Source of the DNA: Bacteroidota bacterium
GTDB lineage: Bacteria > Bacteroidota > Ignavibacteria > Palsa-1295
Length of the DNA stretch: 64,000 nt
NCBI GenBank assembly: GCA_021324685.1
Contig: JAJPIQ010000083.1
Span: 1-64,000 of the forward strand
Direction of reading: 5' to 3'
Shown here: positions 48,506-58,179 of the stretch, piece after piece
Numbering within the stretch: position 1 is the stretch's first letter
How the letters are laid out: every line of letters begins with the position of its first letter
The notes under the pieces: generated by a model
What the model was told of the DNA's origin: nothing
The model's database searches: none
The model's input: only the letters and a program-made list of their open reading frames with translations
Position numbers and translations under genes: made by a program

Positions 48506-51430
48506 TTAATGGGCCTCAAACCAGGTCGGCCCAATTCCCGCTTCCACCTCGATAGGAACCGCCATAGGCATGGCGTTCGACATCAGATCTTTAACCAGAT
48601 CCATCAATGCTTTCTCTTCCCCGGCGACGACATCGAAGACGAGTTCATCATGGACCTGCATCATCATAATGGACTTCATCTTTTGTTTTTCCATTTCGCG
48701 ATGAATGTTTATCATTGCGAGCTTCATCATATCCGCCGCGGTTCCCTGGATGGGCGCATTGATCGCAGCACGTTCGTCAGCACTGCGCACAGCCTGGTTA
48801 GCTGCCGCGATGTTTCTCATGTAGCGCCGTCGTCCTAAGAGCGTTTCGACGTATCCGTTTGTTCGGGCAAAGGCGACCGTATCGTCCATATATTTTCGGA
48901 TGCTCGGGAACGCCGCAAAATATTTTTGAATAATGTCCGAAGCTTCTTTCTGAGGGATCCCGATATTCCGCGCGAGCCCAAACGCGCCGATCCCATACAT
49001 AATACCGTAGTTCACTCCTTTCGCTTTGCCCCGCATTTCGCGGGAAACTTCTTCGAGCGGCACCCCATAGACTCCGGCAGCGGTCCGGGTATGAATATCG
49101 ACGCCATGAGTAAAGGCTTCCACCAGTCCCGGATCGTTTGTCACATGCGCCATAATACGCAACTCGATCTGGGAATAATCGGCGGAAAGAATTTTGCCCT
49201 TTGGAAACCGCGAAACGAATGCCTTGCGAATATCACGTCCCAGTTCTGTTTTAATAGGAATGTTTTGCAAGTTCGGATCGGTCGAAGAAATCCTTCCCGT
49301 CGCTACCACGGCCTGATTATAACTCGTATGGACCATTCCGGTCTTGGGATTTACAAGCTTTGGCAGCGCATCGACATACGTTCCGCGAAGTTTTTGATAC
49401 TGCCGGTAGGCCAGCAGGCATTCGGCGATAGGATGCTCGTGCCGTAAGTCTTCAAGGACGGCCGCGTTCGTGGACAGTCCGGTCTTTGTTTTTCGCCCCG
49501 ATTTCAGGCCGAGCTTCACAAAGAGAATTTCCTGTAACTGCTTGGGCGAGTCGATGTTGAAGGGCCCGCCGGCGTGCTCGTAAATCTGCCGACAGAGATT
49601 ATCGGCTTCGCGCTCCATCTCTTTGCTCGCCCCGGCCAGACGTTCGGTATCGATCTTTACGCCATGATACTCCATCTTTGTGAGTACTTCGACCAATGGA
49701 AACTCTATGTCTTCGAGTAGTTTCCAGACTTTCGTGTCCTCCTGCAGTTTCGGCGCGAGCGCATGGCGGAGCCGGAGCGTTACATCTGCGTCCTCAGAAC
49801 CGTATTCCGCCAGTTTGATCGTGGAAGCGACGGCCATCGAACGGCGGACATCCCCGCCCTTGAGTGTTCCCGCAACATCGACGAGTGGGACCGGCCGGTA
49901 ATTCAAGTGCTCGAGCGCCAGTGCATCCATCGTGTGGGAACCATCGAACCGGTAAATATACGAAGCGATCATCGTATCGAATGTCATCGGCTTCAGGTCC
50001 ACACCACTATGCCGGAGCACAAGCGCATCGTATTTAATATTTTGTCCCAGCTTTGCAACCTTCGGGTGCTCGAGGATGGGCTTTAGCACCTCGATGACTT
50101 CACTCAATTCGAGCCCCATGGTCAGGGCGTTTTCCGTTGCAGCCGCTTGCGCAAAGAGCGAAGTCGCGTCGGCATCGGATCCAATATCCGGCAAGCGGAT
50201 CGGGATGTAGAACGCCTGAAACGGTTTGATGGCAAAAGAGATACCGATGATTTCAGCCGTATTCGGATCCTGTCCGGTCGTTTCGGTATCGATACAAATT
50301 TCTTTTGCTTTTGAAAGTAGTTTGGCAAGTTCCTTAACCCCTTCGATCGTCTTTACCATGACATAGGCATGGGGCGTCGAGTGAATGTCCTGCACGCTGT
50401 CCGGCATTTCAGGGGTGAAGTCGAACGATTCAAGTTCCTCCTCTTCAGTCCGCTCCCCTGCCGGTTTCGATTCCGGGGCAAGCGCGAGTTCGAGCGCCTC
50501 CGGGGACTCCGACTTTAAGGCCCGCTCCCGTTCTTTCAGGACGCGGTTCGCAAGCGATTTAAATCCAAGGTCAAGCGTCAGGCTCTCCAGAGCGTCGAAA
50601 TCGGGAAGGACGCCATAGGCAAGATCTTCGACGGTAATATCGAGCTTGACATGACAATCGATGGTCGCAAGTTCATAGGAAAGGAATGCATTATCGCGCT
50701 CGTTTATGAGCTTTTCTTTTATCCCTTTTTTATCGACTTCTTCCAGGCGTTTGTATAGTTCGTCGAGGGAACCGAATTTCTGGAGCAGTGGCGTCGCCGT
50801 TTTTTCCCCGATCCCGCGAACGCCCGGAATGTTATCGCTCGTGTCCCCGACCAGCGCAAGATAGTCAATAATCTGTTTTGGCTCCAAACCGTATTTCTGT
50901 TTCACCGCCTCGGTATCGAAAACTTCCATGGCGCTGCTATCTCGCGAGGGCCGGAGCAGCTTGATGCGGTCGGTGACAAGCTGGCAAAAATCTTTATCGG
51001 GCGTGACGATGAGGGATTCGATCCCATGTTCGGCCGCCGTGCAGGCGAGCGTGCCAATGATATCGTCCGCTTCGTACCCTGGCATTTCAATAAGAGGAAT
51101 TCTAAAAGCGCGGACTAAGTCCTTGATCTTCGCGAGCTGTGGAATGAGGTCGTCCGGGGGAGCTTCGCGCGTTGCTTTATAAGCCTCGAATTTTTCATGG
51201 CGGAAAGTCGGGTGCGGTGTGTCGAAGCAAACGGCGGCATGAGTCGGCGTATGATGGTCGAGAAACTGAAAGATGGAGGTCATGAAGCCATACACCGCAC
51301 TGGTATTTTCGCCGCGTGCATTGGTCAGCGGCCTCGATATAAAGGCAAAATACGACCGGTAGGCAAGCGCCATAGCATCGAATAACACGATGAGCGGTTT
51401 GCCGTTTTTATCGTACTGGGGTAGTTTCAT
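48506..51430 (-). CDS. polA: DNA polymerase I
   Basis: This 974-residue repair/replication polymerase has three domains. The 5'-3' exonuclease is at residues 1-~290 ('FDAMALAYRSYFAF', 'GVRGIGEKTATPLL'). The 3'-5' proofreading exonuclease is at about 360-560, with Exo I 'CIDTETTGQDP', Exo II 'LGQNIKYDALVL' and Exo III 'YGSEDADV', so proofreading is intact. The polymerase domain has motif A 'LSADYSQIELRIMAH', motif B 'RGKAKGVNYGIMYGIGAFGLA' and motif C 'MMQVHDELVFDV'. The gene is minus-strand and followed upstream by a SprT-like gene. Confidence 0.97.
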   Translation of the reverse strand: MKLPQYDKNGKPLIVLFDAMALAYRSYFAFISRPLTNARGENTSAVYGFMTSIFQFLDHHTPTHAAVCFDTPHPTFRHEKFEAYKATREAPPDDLIPQLAKIKDLVRAFRIPLIEMPGYEADDIIGTLACTAAEHGIESLIVTPDKDFCQLVTDRIKLLRPSRDSSAMEVFDTEAVKQKYGLEPKQIIDYLALVGDTSDNIPGVRGIGEKTATPLLQKFGSLDELYKRLEEVDKKGIKEKLINERDNAFLSYELATIDCHVKLDITVEDLAYGVLPDFDALESLTLDLGFKSLANRVLKERERALKSESPEALELALAPESKPAGERTEEEELESFDFTPEMPDSVQDIHSTPHAYVMVKTIEGVKELAKLLSKAKEICIDTETTGQDPNTAEIIGISFAIKPFQAFYIPIRLPDIGSDADATSLFAQAAATENALTMGLELSEVIEVLKPILEHPKVAKLGQNIKYDALVLRHSGVDLKPMTFDTMIASYIYRFDGSHTMDALALEHLNYRPVPLVDVAGTLKGGDVRRSMAVASTIKLAEYGSEDADVTLRLRHALAPKLQEDTKVWKLLEDIEFPLVEVLTKMEYHGVKIDTERLAGASKEMEREADNLCRQIYEHAGGPFNIDSPKQLQEILFVKLGLKSGRKTKTGLSTNAAVLEDLRHEHPIAECLLAYRQYQKLRGTYVDALPKLVNPKTGMVHTSYNQAVVATGRISSTDPNLQNIPIKTELGRDIRKAFVSRFPKGKILSADYSQIELRIMAHVTNDPGLVEAFTHGVDIHTRTAAGVYGVPLEEVSREMRGKAKGVNYGIMYGIGAFGLARNIGIPQKEASDIIQKYFAAFPSIRKYMDDTVAFARTNGYVETLLGRRRYMRNIAAANQAVRSADERAAINAPIQGTAADMMKLAMINIHREMEKQKMKSIMMMQVHDELVFDVVAGEEKALMDLVKDLMSNAMPMAVPIEVEAGIGPTWFEAH

Positions 51431-51454
51431 AGAAATGATAAAGCAACGTCACGG

Positions 51455-52108
51455 TCACCCTTCAGCCGGAACAAAGCGAAATCTTACATCGAACCTGCCA
51501 CCCGAGAATCTCTCACAACAGGGCCGGCAGGCATACGAGAGAGCTCGACGAGTGCGATAGCGATACTCCTTTTTGCATTCCGGGCAACGCACGCGAATGG
51601 GATAACGCTCCGTGAGAAAACGCTCACGTTTCCTTCGGAGTAACAAAGTCGTGGGCGCCTTTCTCCCACTTCCGCCGATGCGTCCCAAAATATTATAAAA
51701 GGCGGGTGAATGGGATTGAACCAGAATATGCGCGATCTCATGTAACAGGGTCTCCATAAATTCGGCTTCGCCATACTCTACCGTCATCGCAAGAGAAATA
51801 CCGATCGTATGCCGCGATTTATGGTAATAGCCTCCACTCGAGCGATTGCAAAAAATTATGGTAGGTCGGGAAAGAGAAGACTGAAAGTGTTCGCGGTTAA
51901 TCGAATCGAACGTGCGATACGCGAGTGCAATAAACCGATCGAGCCGAAAAAGCCAGAAAAACTCATTTTCGAGGTCGAACTCTGTCTCCTCGATTCCGAA
52001 CCGGGAAAGCGCCCGGCGGTAAGCAGCTATAAGTTCCAAAGTCGAACGTTCCGAGTACCGGCGGCCGGTAACGGATTTCTTTTTGCCCTGTTTTCGAGGA
52101 GCGTGCAA
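51455..52108 (-). CDS. SprT-like zinc metalloprotein
   Basis: The metal motif HExxH is in 'METLLHEIAHILVQSHSPAFYNILGRIGG', preceded by 'FDSINREHFQSSLSRPTIIF'. A C-terminal zinc-ribbon-like segment ('VRCPECKKEYRYRTRRALSYACRPCCERF') has two Cys pairs. This is the SprT-like/SPRTN-type fold; eukaryotic relatives cut DNA-protein crosslinks, while bacterial ones are little studied. Its place beside polA, 24 bp upstream on the same strand, is suggestive of a DNA-repair link but no more. Confidence 0.88.
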   Translation of the reverse strand: MHAPRKQGKKKSVTGRRYSERSTLELIAAYRRALSRFGIEETEFDLENEFFWLFRLDRFIALAYRTFDSINREHFQSSLSRPTIIFCNRSSGGYYHKSRHTIGISLAMTVEYGEAEFMETLLHEIAHILVQSHSPAFYNILGRIGGSGRKAPTTLLLRRKRERFLTERYPIRVRCPECKKEYRYRTRRALSYACRPCCERFSGGRFDVRFRFVPAEG

Positions 52109-52128
52109 TCTTTTAAGCGTGTTTTTAC

Positions 52129-53196
52129 TTGATAAACTACCCTTTTGAGAAGCTCGTGCGATTAATTTTCAGCACCGTTCTTTCGGTTGCAATTCTGAGT
52201 GCTTTCGCATTGCGAGGCAGCGCTCAGCAGGTACGCGACTATGCCGGCGAATTTCTCGAGCTGGGTGTCGGAGCTCGCTCCCTGGCTTTGGGCGGTGCTG
52301 GAGTCGCAACAAGTGACGATGCCACCGCCGGATATTGGAATCCCGCTGCTTTGAACGCGCTCAAGTTTCCCATGCTCGCCGCGATGCATGAATCGCGGTT
52401 CGATGGAACCGTGAACTATGACTATGGAGCATTGGCAATGCCGCTCGGCGCTCAGTCATCGGCCGCACTTTCCGTTCTGCATATCGGCGTAAGCAATATT
52501 CTGGACACAAGAAACGCCCTTGTGGATTTGAACAACAACGGTCAACTCGATCCCGATGAATATCTCGATTATTCAAAAGTTACGACATTCGGGAATTACG
52601 ATTGGGTTGCGATTTTATCGTATGCTCAGGTCGTAAGCCCGATGCTTTCCTGGGGTGTAAATGCAAAACTGATCGATCGCCGGCTCGATCCTGAAACCAC
52701 AGGTACCGGACTCGGCTTCGATGCGGGTGTCAGATATACTCCCAGTAATTCTATAACGTTAGGGGCGGTATTGCAGGATATTACAACAACCCTGCTTTCT
52801 TACAGCACTGGCACAAAAGAGCTTGTCTCACCGACATTGGTCCTGGGAGGTGGCTATATGTGGGATATCACTGCCGATGGAACTCACCGGATCATGCCCG
52901 TTCTCGACGCCGATATTCGTTTTGAAAACCGTGGACAGGACGCACAGCTCTACGTCGGGCCGCTCTCGATGGACCTTCACGAGGGTGTGGAATATCGCTA
53001 TAAGGACCTGTTTTCACTCCGTGCCGGATACAACGATATGCAAATGTGGAGCGTCGGCGCAGGTATCACGATTTCGAAACTGCATATCGACTATGCTTAT
53101 CTCGGTGCAAACTCCCAGGACCAATTAGGCGCCACCCATCGCATCAGTATTTCTTTTGATCTCGATAATCCGAAATGGAGACGGGCCGGGAATTAA
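52129..53196 (+). CDS. PorV/PorQ-family outer-membrane protein
   Basis: A signal peptide (to 'RGSAQQ') is followed by the family opening 'EFLELGVGARSLALGGAGVATSDDATAGYWNPAAL', which is diagnostic of the PorV/PorQ and UPF0164 barrels. The rest alternates as beta strands up to 'HRISISFDLDN'. PorV shuttles T9SS cargo from translocon to attachment complex, and PorQ serves the same pathway. Which of the two this is cannot be decided. It agrees with the several sorting-domain proteins in the window. Confidence 0.88.
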   Translation: MINYPFEKLVRLIFSTVLSVAILSAFALRGSAQQVRDYAGEFLELGVGARSLALGGAGVATSDDATAGYWNPAALNALKFPMLAAMHESRFDGTVNYDYGALAMPLGAQSSAALSVLHIGVSNILDTRNALVDLNNNGQLDPDEYLDYSKVTTFGNYDWVAILSYAQVVSPMLSWGVNAKLIDRRLDPETTGTGLGFDAGVRYTPSNSITLGAVLQDITTTLLSYSTGTKELVSPTLVLGGGYMWDITADGTHRIMPVLDADIRFENRGQDAQLYVGPLSMDLHEGVEYRYKDLFSLRAGYNDMQMWSVGAGITISKLHIDYAYLGANSQDQLGATHRISISFDLDNPKWRRAGN

Positions 53197-53300
53197 CGAT
53201 GAACAATTAAGAATTAAGAATGGGGAATGGGGCACGCTTCTTATTCCTTTATTTCTTAGTTCTGATTTGTTCTATATTCCGGTTCTGATTTCGGCATTCT

Positions 53301-54203
53301 GTGATCGATTATTTTGAAGTCTTCGGCGTAAAACGTACCGCCTCTGATCGTGAGATCAAAGAGGCATATCGGCGGCTTGCTAAAAAATATCATCCCGATC
53401 CTAATCCCGGAGACCCAGAAGCAGAACGCCACATGCAGGCGATTAACGAAGCGAAGGCCGTCTTGTTCGATCCCGTGCTACGCGAAGAGCACCGCGCGAC
53501 GCTACGCGTCCGAGAAGCGATGAGTGCCGAACGGCTTGAAGCACTTCGATCGAATTCGAGATTCAAAGGTACGACGACCTATACGCCGAAACCGCCCCGC
53601 CGCCCCGCCAGCAAATGGGATAAACTATGGAAAAAGTATGTGTATGCCTTTATTGCCCTCCTGATTCTGGGAATGGTCGGGATGGTCTCGTACGAACTCG
53701 TCAAGCGACCGAAATTAAGTTCCGATCCCATCGGGGATATTGTAGCTCGTTATCGAGCGTCCCATACACCGGTTTTGGACGACACCCTGGTCGAAACCCC
53801 GGATTCCCTTACATTTCCTGACGATACGGCTCCGAAGTTGCGGCGATTGGGCGATATTTTATTCGGGATTGGCGAATATCGGTCTGCGGCGAAGTATTAT
53901 GAGATGTACCTCAAAAAAGCGCCAGAAAACGATACGGTGATTGGGAATCTTTCATATGCCTATTTCAAACGCGGACAATATGCCAAAACCCTGGAAGTTC
54001 TTTCCCGCGAAATGCACGGCGATTCGAACCTGGTCACGGCATACTACAACATCGGTGAATTATTCCTTCGCGAGGAGAAGCCGTTCGATGCTCGGGATGC
54101 GTTCCGTGCCGCGACGCATATTGCCGATAGTATGACGGCATCCGGCCGGCGCCCGCCGGACGATGCTCGGCGCGCAAAGAACGAGCTCGCAAAACTCGAG
54201 TAA
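53301..54203 (+). CDS. DnaJ-domain membrane protein with TPR repeats
   Basis: The J domain at residues 1-65 has an intact H-P-D ('[21 protein letters not shown]'), so it should stimulate an Hsp70. One TM helix (about 113-133, '[22 protein letters not shown]') is followed by a periplasmic part with TPR-like helices ('[29 protein letters not shown]', '[14 protein letters not shown]', '[21 protein letters not shown]'). The arrangement places the J domain inside and the TPR outside. The start is GTG at 53301. The Hsp70 partner could be the dnaK at 41764, but that is inference. Confidence 0.88.
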   Translation: MIDYFEVFGVKRTASDREIKEAYRRLAKKYHPDPNPGDPEAERHMQAINEAKAVLFDPVLREEHRATLRVREAMSAERLEALRSNSRFKGTTTYTPKPPRRPASKWDKLWKKYVYAFIALLILGMVGMVSYELVKRPKLSSDPIGDIVARYRASHTPVLDDTLVETPDSLTFPDDTAPKLRRLGDILFGIGEYRSAAKYYEMYLKKAPENDTVIGNLSYAYFKRGQYAKTLEVLSREMHGDSNLVTAYYNIGELFLREEKPFDARDAFRAATHIADSMTASGRRPPDDARRAKNELAKLE

Positions 54204-54272
54204 CCGATGATCTCGGCACGTACCCGGTAAACTCGGCAATAAGAGTTCAATTGCCATTGTTGTTTGATCTAC

Positions 54273-55403
54273 ATGAGGCCCACACGCGCCGAAATTCATA
54301 TCGACCGATTTCTTTCCAATCTTCGGCTCGTTCGCAAACAGATCGGCGAGCGAGCTCGAATCATGCCGATCGTAAAAGCCAATGCGTATGGCCACGGACT
54401 CGACCTCATTGCGAAGGCGGCGATCAAAAGCGAGGAGATCGATGCATTCGGCGTCGCGACAGAGGAAGAAGGTGCGCGACTTCGCCGTTTTACTTCCCTT
54501 CCGGTCCTTGTCCTTACCGGCGTAACGCCCTCTGAAATCGACGGCTTTTTTGAGCATCAGCTCGATTTTACTGTTAGTGACCCAGAAACGCTTCGAGCGA
54601 TTGCAGCCCGCTCGCGAGCGCTTGGAACGCGTGCACGAATCCACTTGAAAGTCGATACCGGTATGCGTCGAATGGGAGTGGAGCCTACGGACGTGCTCCC
54701 CTTTCTTCGTGAGATCGAGTCGCTTCCGGAATCGATCGAACTCGTCGGCCTTTCCACCCATTTCGCTACGAGCGACGAGATAGAAGCGCCCGGCTCAAAA
54801 AAAACTTTTTTTGCAAAACAATTAGAAACGTTCGAATCGGTCATCCGGGAAGTAAAAACAGCGGGGATTCATATTCCATTAGTGCATGCCGCGAATAGCG
54901 GAGCCATCCTGCAATGCCCGAGAGCATCTGCCTTCGATATGGTCCGGCCGGGAATCATGCTCTATGGCTTTGCTCCCGGAGAGGAATTGCACGAACAATG
55001 GAAAACGAGGCTCAAGCCGTGTCTTACGCTTGCGAGTTCCGTGGTACTGGTAAAGCGGATCGAACACGGCGAAGGGGTTAGCTATAATCTGCGATGGCAT
55101 GCCGAGCGTTCTACAAAAATCGCAACCGTACCGATCGGGTATGGCGATGGATACCCGCGATTGCTCACCAATCGTGCCAAAGCATCGATCGGAAACTCGC
55201 TTTACCCCGTCGTTGGAACCATTTGTATGGACCAGGTCATGATCGATGTCGGGGATGCGGATGTTCGTATCGGTGACCGCGTAGCATTCATCTCCGAGAC
55301 GAACGAAGCAATCGACGCCTGGGCGCTCGCCAAAACAATTGGGACGATCCCTTACGAAATACTTACCGGAATAGCCGCTCGCGTGCCTCGAGTTGCCGTT
55401 TAG
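54273..55403 (+). CDS. alr: Alanine racemase
   Basis: This PLP enzyme makes D-alanine for peptidoglycan. The PLP Lys is in 'IMPIVKANAYGHG', the second catalytic base is the Tyr in 'EHGEGVSYNLRW', and 'HLKVDTGMRRMGV' and 'VGTICMDQVMIDVGD' are the usual substrate and cofactor contacts. Length (~377) is typical. I chose the ATG at 54273 over a TTG at 54264. Its stop overlaps the stop of the minus-strand gene that follows, so the two genes are convergent. Confidence 0.95.
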   Translation: MRPTRAEIHIDRFLSNLRLVRKQIGERARIMPIVKANAYGHGLDLIAKAAIKSEEIDAFGVATEEEGARLRRFTSLPVLVLTGVTPSEIDGFFEHQLDFTVSDPETLRAIAARSRALGTRARIHLKVDTGMRRMGVEPTDVLPFLREIESLPESIELVGLSTHFATSDEIEAPGSKKTFFAKQLETFESVIREVKTAGIHIPLVHAANSGAILQCPRASAFDMVRPGIMLYGFAPGEELHEQWKTRLKPCLTLASSVVLVKRIEHGEGVSYNLRWHAERSTKIATVPIGYGDGYPRLLTNRAKASIGNSLYPVVGTICMDQVMIDVGDADVRIGDRVAFISETNEAIDAWALAKTIGTIPYEILTGIAARVPRVAV

Positions 55404-56518
55404 CGCGCCACGACGATCTGCTGATGAAAAGAATGCCCGTCCTTTCGTTGGACGAACACCATGTAGGTGCCGCTCGCGAGCATCGAAAGATCCACTGGCG
55501 TTCCGTCTTCGACGGCGGTCGTCTTTTGAAATACAGTGCGGCCGGCGGCATCGGAGACACGGATCTCACCATCTTCGGAAATTCCGTCCGTATGGATCGT
55601 GAATCGACCGTTCGACGGATTCGGAAAAACCGTCCATTGGAACGCGGAAGCAGCTTTGCTTTGAACCGACGATACCGTTGCGAATCCAATCACCGCGATA
55701 GAAGTGGTTGGCGTAGAAATATCATTACTGAAAATGTGCAACGTATCTTTTGTCAGGCCCGGGCTGGACGGAATAAATTCGATTTTTATCGTCGCACTCT
55801 CTTTTTCAGGAATGGAATGAACGGAGCTGTCTATGATCCTGAAGGAAGTTCCAAAACTTAGCGAATAATGATCGATTAAAAGCGTTCCGACCCCAATGTT
55901 GCGAACAGATATTGAAGTAATAGCCGTATCGCCTTGCCGCGCGGTGTCACGAACCAACGAAGTGGCTAAGACCTGGGGTCCGGGCTGCGCGATGACGTTC
56001 ACCGTTTCAACCGCTGTATTCCAGTGATCGCCGGCATCGTTCGTGCCGTTGTCATTCACTGCATTTCCAGCCACATAAATGTGCGCAAGGCCTGCTTTTG
56101 CAGGTGCTGTATAATTAAAAAGCCAGACGGCACTATCGCCTGTAAATATGCGTGGAGAAGTATGCGTAAGTTCACCGACGAAATATTGAAGTCCCGAACT
56201 ATAACCATACGTCGATAATTTTGCGGCATTATCGATAGAAATATCGCAACCGGCGGCGGCTTCGGATGGATTCGAGACCGAGAGGTGAAATAAATACGTT
56301 TTGCCGGCCACGATTTGACTCGAGTCCGTATAAATCGATATTACCGTCGCTGTCGATTTGGTCCCATGGCAGCCGTATCCGCCGCAACCTGCTTTGGACT
56401 GCCCAACAATTCCGCCGGAACTCGCTATTGCCTCGTGAAGCGCGTACGAACCGAGAAGCACTAAGGGAATAATTAGTAAAATTCCTTTACGCAAAGAAAA
56501 AGGAGAAGAAAATTTCAT
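55400..56518 (-). CDS. T9SS cargo with choice-of-anchor-V-like domain and CX4CH motif
   Basis: A signal anchor (to about residue 30) is followed by 'SKAGCGGYGCHGTKS', a C-x4-C-H motif like those in choice-of-anchor V (reelin-like) domains. The classical heme site is C-x2-C-H, so heme attachment is not assured. An Ig-like domain (about 175-270) comes next, then a type A sorting domain (about 295-372, 'FQWTVFPNPSNGRF' ... 'SGTYMVFVQRKDGH'). The protein is exported through T9SS. The stop overlaps that of alr by four bases. Confidence 0.85.
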   Translation of the reverse strand: MKFSSPFSLRKGILLIIPLVLLGSYALHEAIASSGGIVGQSKAGCGGYGCHGTKSTATVISIYTDSSQIVAGKTYLFHLSVSNPSEAAAGCDISIDNAAKLSTYGYSSGLQYFVGELTHTSPRIFTGDSAVWLFNYTAPAKAGLAHIYVAGNAVNDNGTNDAGDHWNTAVETVNVIAQPGPQVLATSLVRDTARQGDTAITSISVRNIGVGTLLIDHYSLSFGTSFRIIDSSVHSIPEKESATIKIEFIPSSPGLTKDTLHIFSNDISTPTTSIAVIGFATVSSVQSKAASAFQWTVFPNPSNGRFTIHTDGISEDGEIRVSDAAGRTVFQKTTAVEDGTPVDLSMLASGTYMVFVQRKDGHSFHQQIVVAR

Positions 56519-56644
56519 CGTAATGGCAAAAATCCTATCTATAATGTCTAATCTCTAACGCTATTTTATTAAACCCATACCCCAAGCTTTGTAACAATGA
56601 AAACGCTTGTTCCATGCAATAAGACACTGCCTCGATTCATATAA

Positions 56645-56989
56645 TTACAGAATAGCGAGCAACTTAGCGAGCAAATAAATTCCGAAGCCAAGTAATGCAC
56701 CAGCAGCAATAATCGCAGCGACAATGGAATACGTGCGTACCGTTTCGACCTTGTTTAATTCAACCAGGTGATATTCGACATGCTGACTATCGGTCGTAAT
56801 ACCCTCGATCGTTCCAGCATTCTGGTTGAACCAACCGAAATCCTGGTTGAACGTAATGACCGTCCCATTTTTCAGCATGACACGAGAAATATCAGGCGCT
56901 GAAGCGCCATGGAGGTCGCGCGCCGGAACGATGGAGCGGCACCCAACCGTGAACAGGAAGAAAATAACGAGCGCTCGAAGCGTTCTCAC
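56645..56989 (-). CDS. Small lipoprotein with C-terminal membrane helix
   Basis: The signal 'MRTLRALVIFFLFTVGC' has a lipobox Cys at residue 17. The middle has a beta-like region ('VMLKNGTVITFNQDFGWFNQNAGTIEGIT') similar to lipoproteins of about 110 residues seen in Bacteroidota. It ends in one hydrophobic helix ('SIVAAIIAAGALLGFGIYLLAKLLAIL'). Function is unknown. The 126 bp before it toward the T9SS cargo gene hold no gene. Confidence 0.72.
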   Translation of the reverse strand: MRTLRALVIFFLFTVGCRSIVPARDLHGASAPDISRVMLKNGTVITFNQDFGWFNQNAGTIEGITTDSQHVEYHLVELNKVETVRTYSIVAAIIAAGALLGFGIYLLAKLLAIL

Positions 56990-57029
56990 AACGCTATTAA
57001 CGGCGGAGGGATGGCCTTAGTGTCGTACT

Positions 57030-58073
57030 TTAATCGAACAGGGTCATCGTGCTTGTTCTCCGAAAATGTTCGGTCGTGAGCCTCGACCGTTCCTGATTCA
57101 GGCCGAGACGTTTGCAGGTCTTATGGAAAAGATCTCGAACATATTCGGCATAACCGCCCGTGCCACGCATGCGCGTACCAAATTCGGGATCGTTCATCCG
57201 GCCATCCCTGACCATCTGAATGCGCGACATTACTTTCTTCGCTTCGAGTGGAACGTTTGTTTGGAGCCATTCTTCAAAAATGGGCCGAACCGCGAGTGGA
57301 AGACGGACCATGTTATATCCTGCCGATCTTGCACCTGCCTTTTTACCTGCTTCGAGAATGCGCGGCACTTCTTCATCATTAAGTCCGGGAATAACGGGAC
57401 CGATCATGACACCGGTTGGAATCCCCGCTTCCGATAATAGACGTAACGCTTCCAGGCGTCGCTCTGGAGTTGACGTTCGAGGTTCCAGCTTTCGCGCGAG
57501 ATTTCGATCGAGTGTGGTGATCGAAAAAAATACACTTACAATCTCCCACTTTGCCATCTCTGAAAGCAGATCGAGATCGCGCGCAATAAGGGCATTTTTG
57601 GTTATGATTCCAACCGGATTCCGGTATTCAAGAAAGACTTCGAGCATTCTTCTGGTGATGCCGAATCCTTTCTCGGCCGGTTGATAGCAGTCCGTATTTC
57701 CGCTCATCATGACGAATTGCGGCTGCCAGGATTGTTTTTCGAACGCTTCCCGTAAGAGTTCCGGAGCGTCGAATTTGACCATGATCTTCGACTCGAAGTC
57801 GATCCCCGCATTCATGCCGAGATATTCATGTGTCGGCCGTGCATAGCAATAGGCACAGCCATGTTCGCAACCGCGATAGACATTCACAGAATAGGTAAAG
57901 CCAAGGTCCGGGCTGTCATTCTTCGCGAGGATCGTCTTCGAATGATCGGCCAGGAATTCTGTCTGAACCACCGGCAATTCGAGCGATTCGGACGAATTCC
58001 AGCCGTCATCGAACGCTTCGAGCGATGTTTGCTCGAAACGGTTCTGTGTCCGAAGCGAAGTCCCACGTAACAT
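57030..58073 (-). CDS. Radical SAM protein (PA0069/SplB-like group)
   Basis: The Fe-S motif C-x3-C-x2-C is in 'NVYRGCEHGCAYCYARPTHEYLGM', followed by 'MMSGNTDCYQPAEKGFGITR', 'ITKNALIARDLDLL', 'VFFSITTLDRNLARKLEPRTSTPERRLEALRLL' and 'VMIGPVIPGLND', as in the PA0069 family. I start at the ATG at 58073, which gives the family-like 'MLRGTSLRTQNRFEQ'; a frame from 58229 adds only unrelated sequence. The reaction is unknown; spore photoproduct lyase and tRNA-modifying enzymes are distant relatives. Confidence 0.87.
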   Translation of the reverse strand: MLRGTSLRTQNRFEQTSLEAFDDGWNSSESLELPVVQTEFLADHSKTILAKNDSPDLGFTYSVNVYRGCEHGCAYCYARPTHEYLGMNAGIDFESKIMVKFDAPELLREAFEKQSWQPQFVMMSGNTDCYQPAEKGFGITRRMLEVFLEYRNPVGIITKNALIARDLDLLSEMAKWEIVSVFFSITTLDRNLARKLEPRTSTPERRLEALRLLSEAGIPTGVMIGPVIPGLNDEEVPRILEAGKKAGARSAGYNMVRLPLAVRPIFEEWLQTNVPLEAKKVMSRIQMVRDGRMNDPEFGTRMRGTGGYAEYVRDLFHKTCKRLGLNQERSRLTTEHFRRTSTMTLFD

Positions 58074-58179
58074 ACACGGATGGTGCCTAAAAAAGCAAGA
58101 AAAAGCCTCTGCAACAAGGCTGAAAACAACGAGAATGTTCCGCGGAATAAGAAATCGGAAATTCAAGTTTCCAATAATT

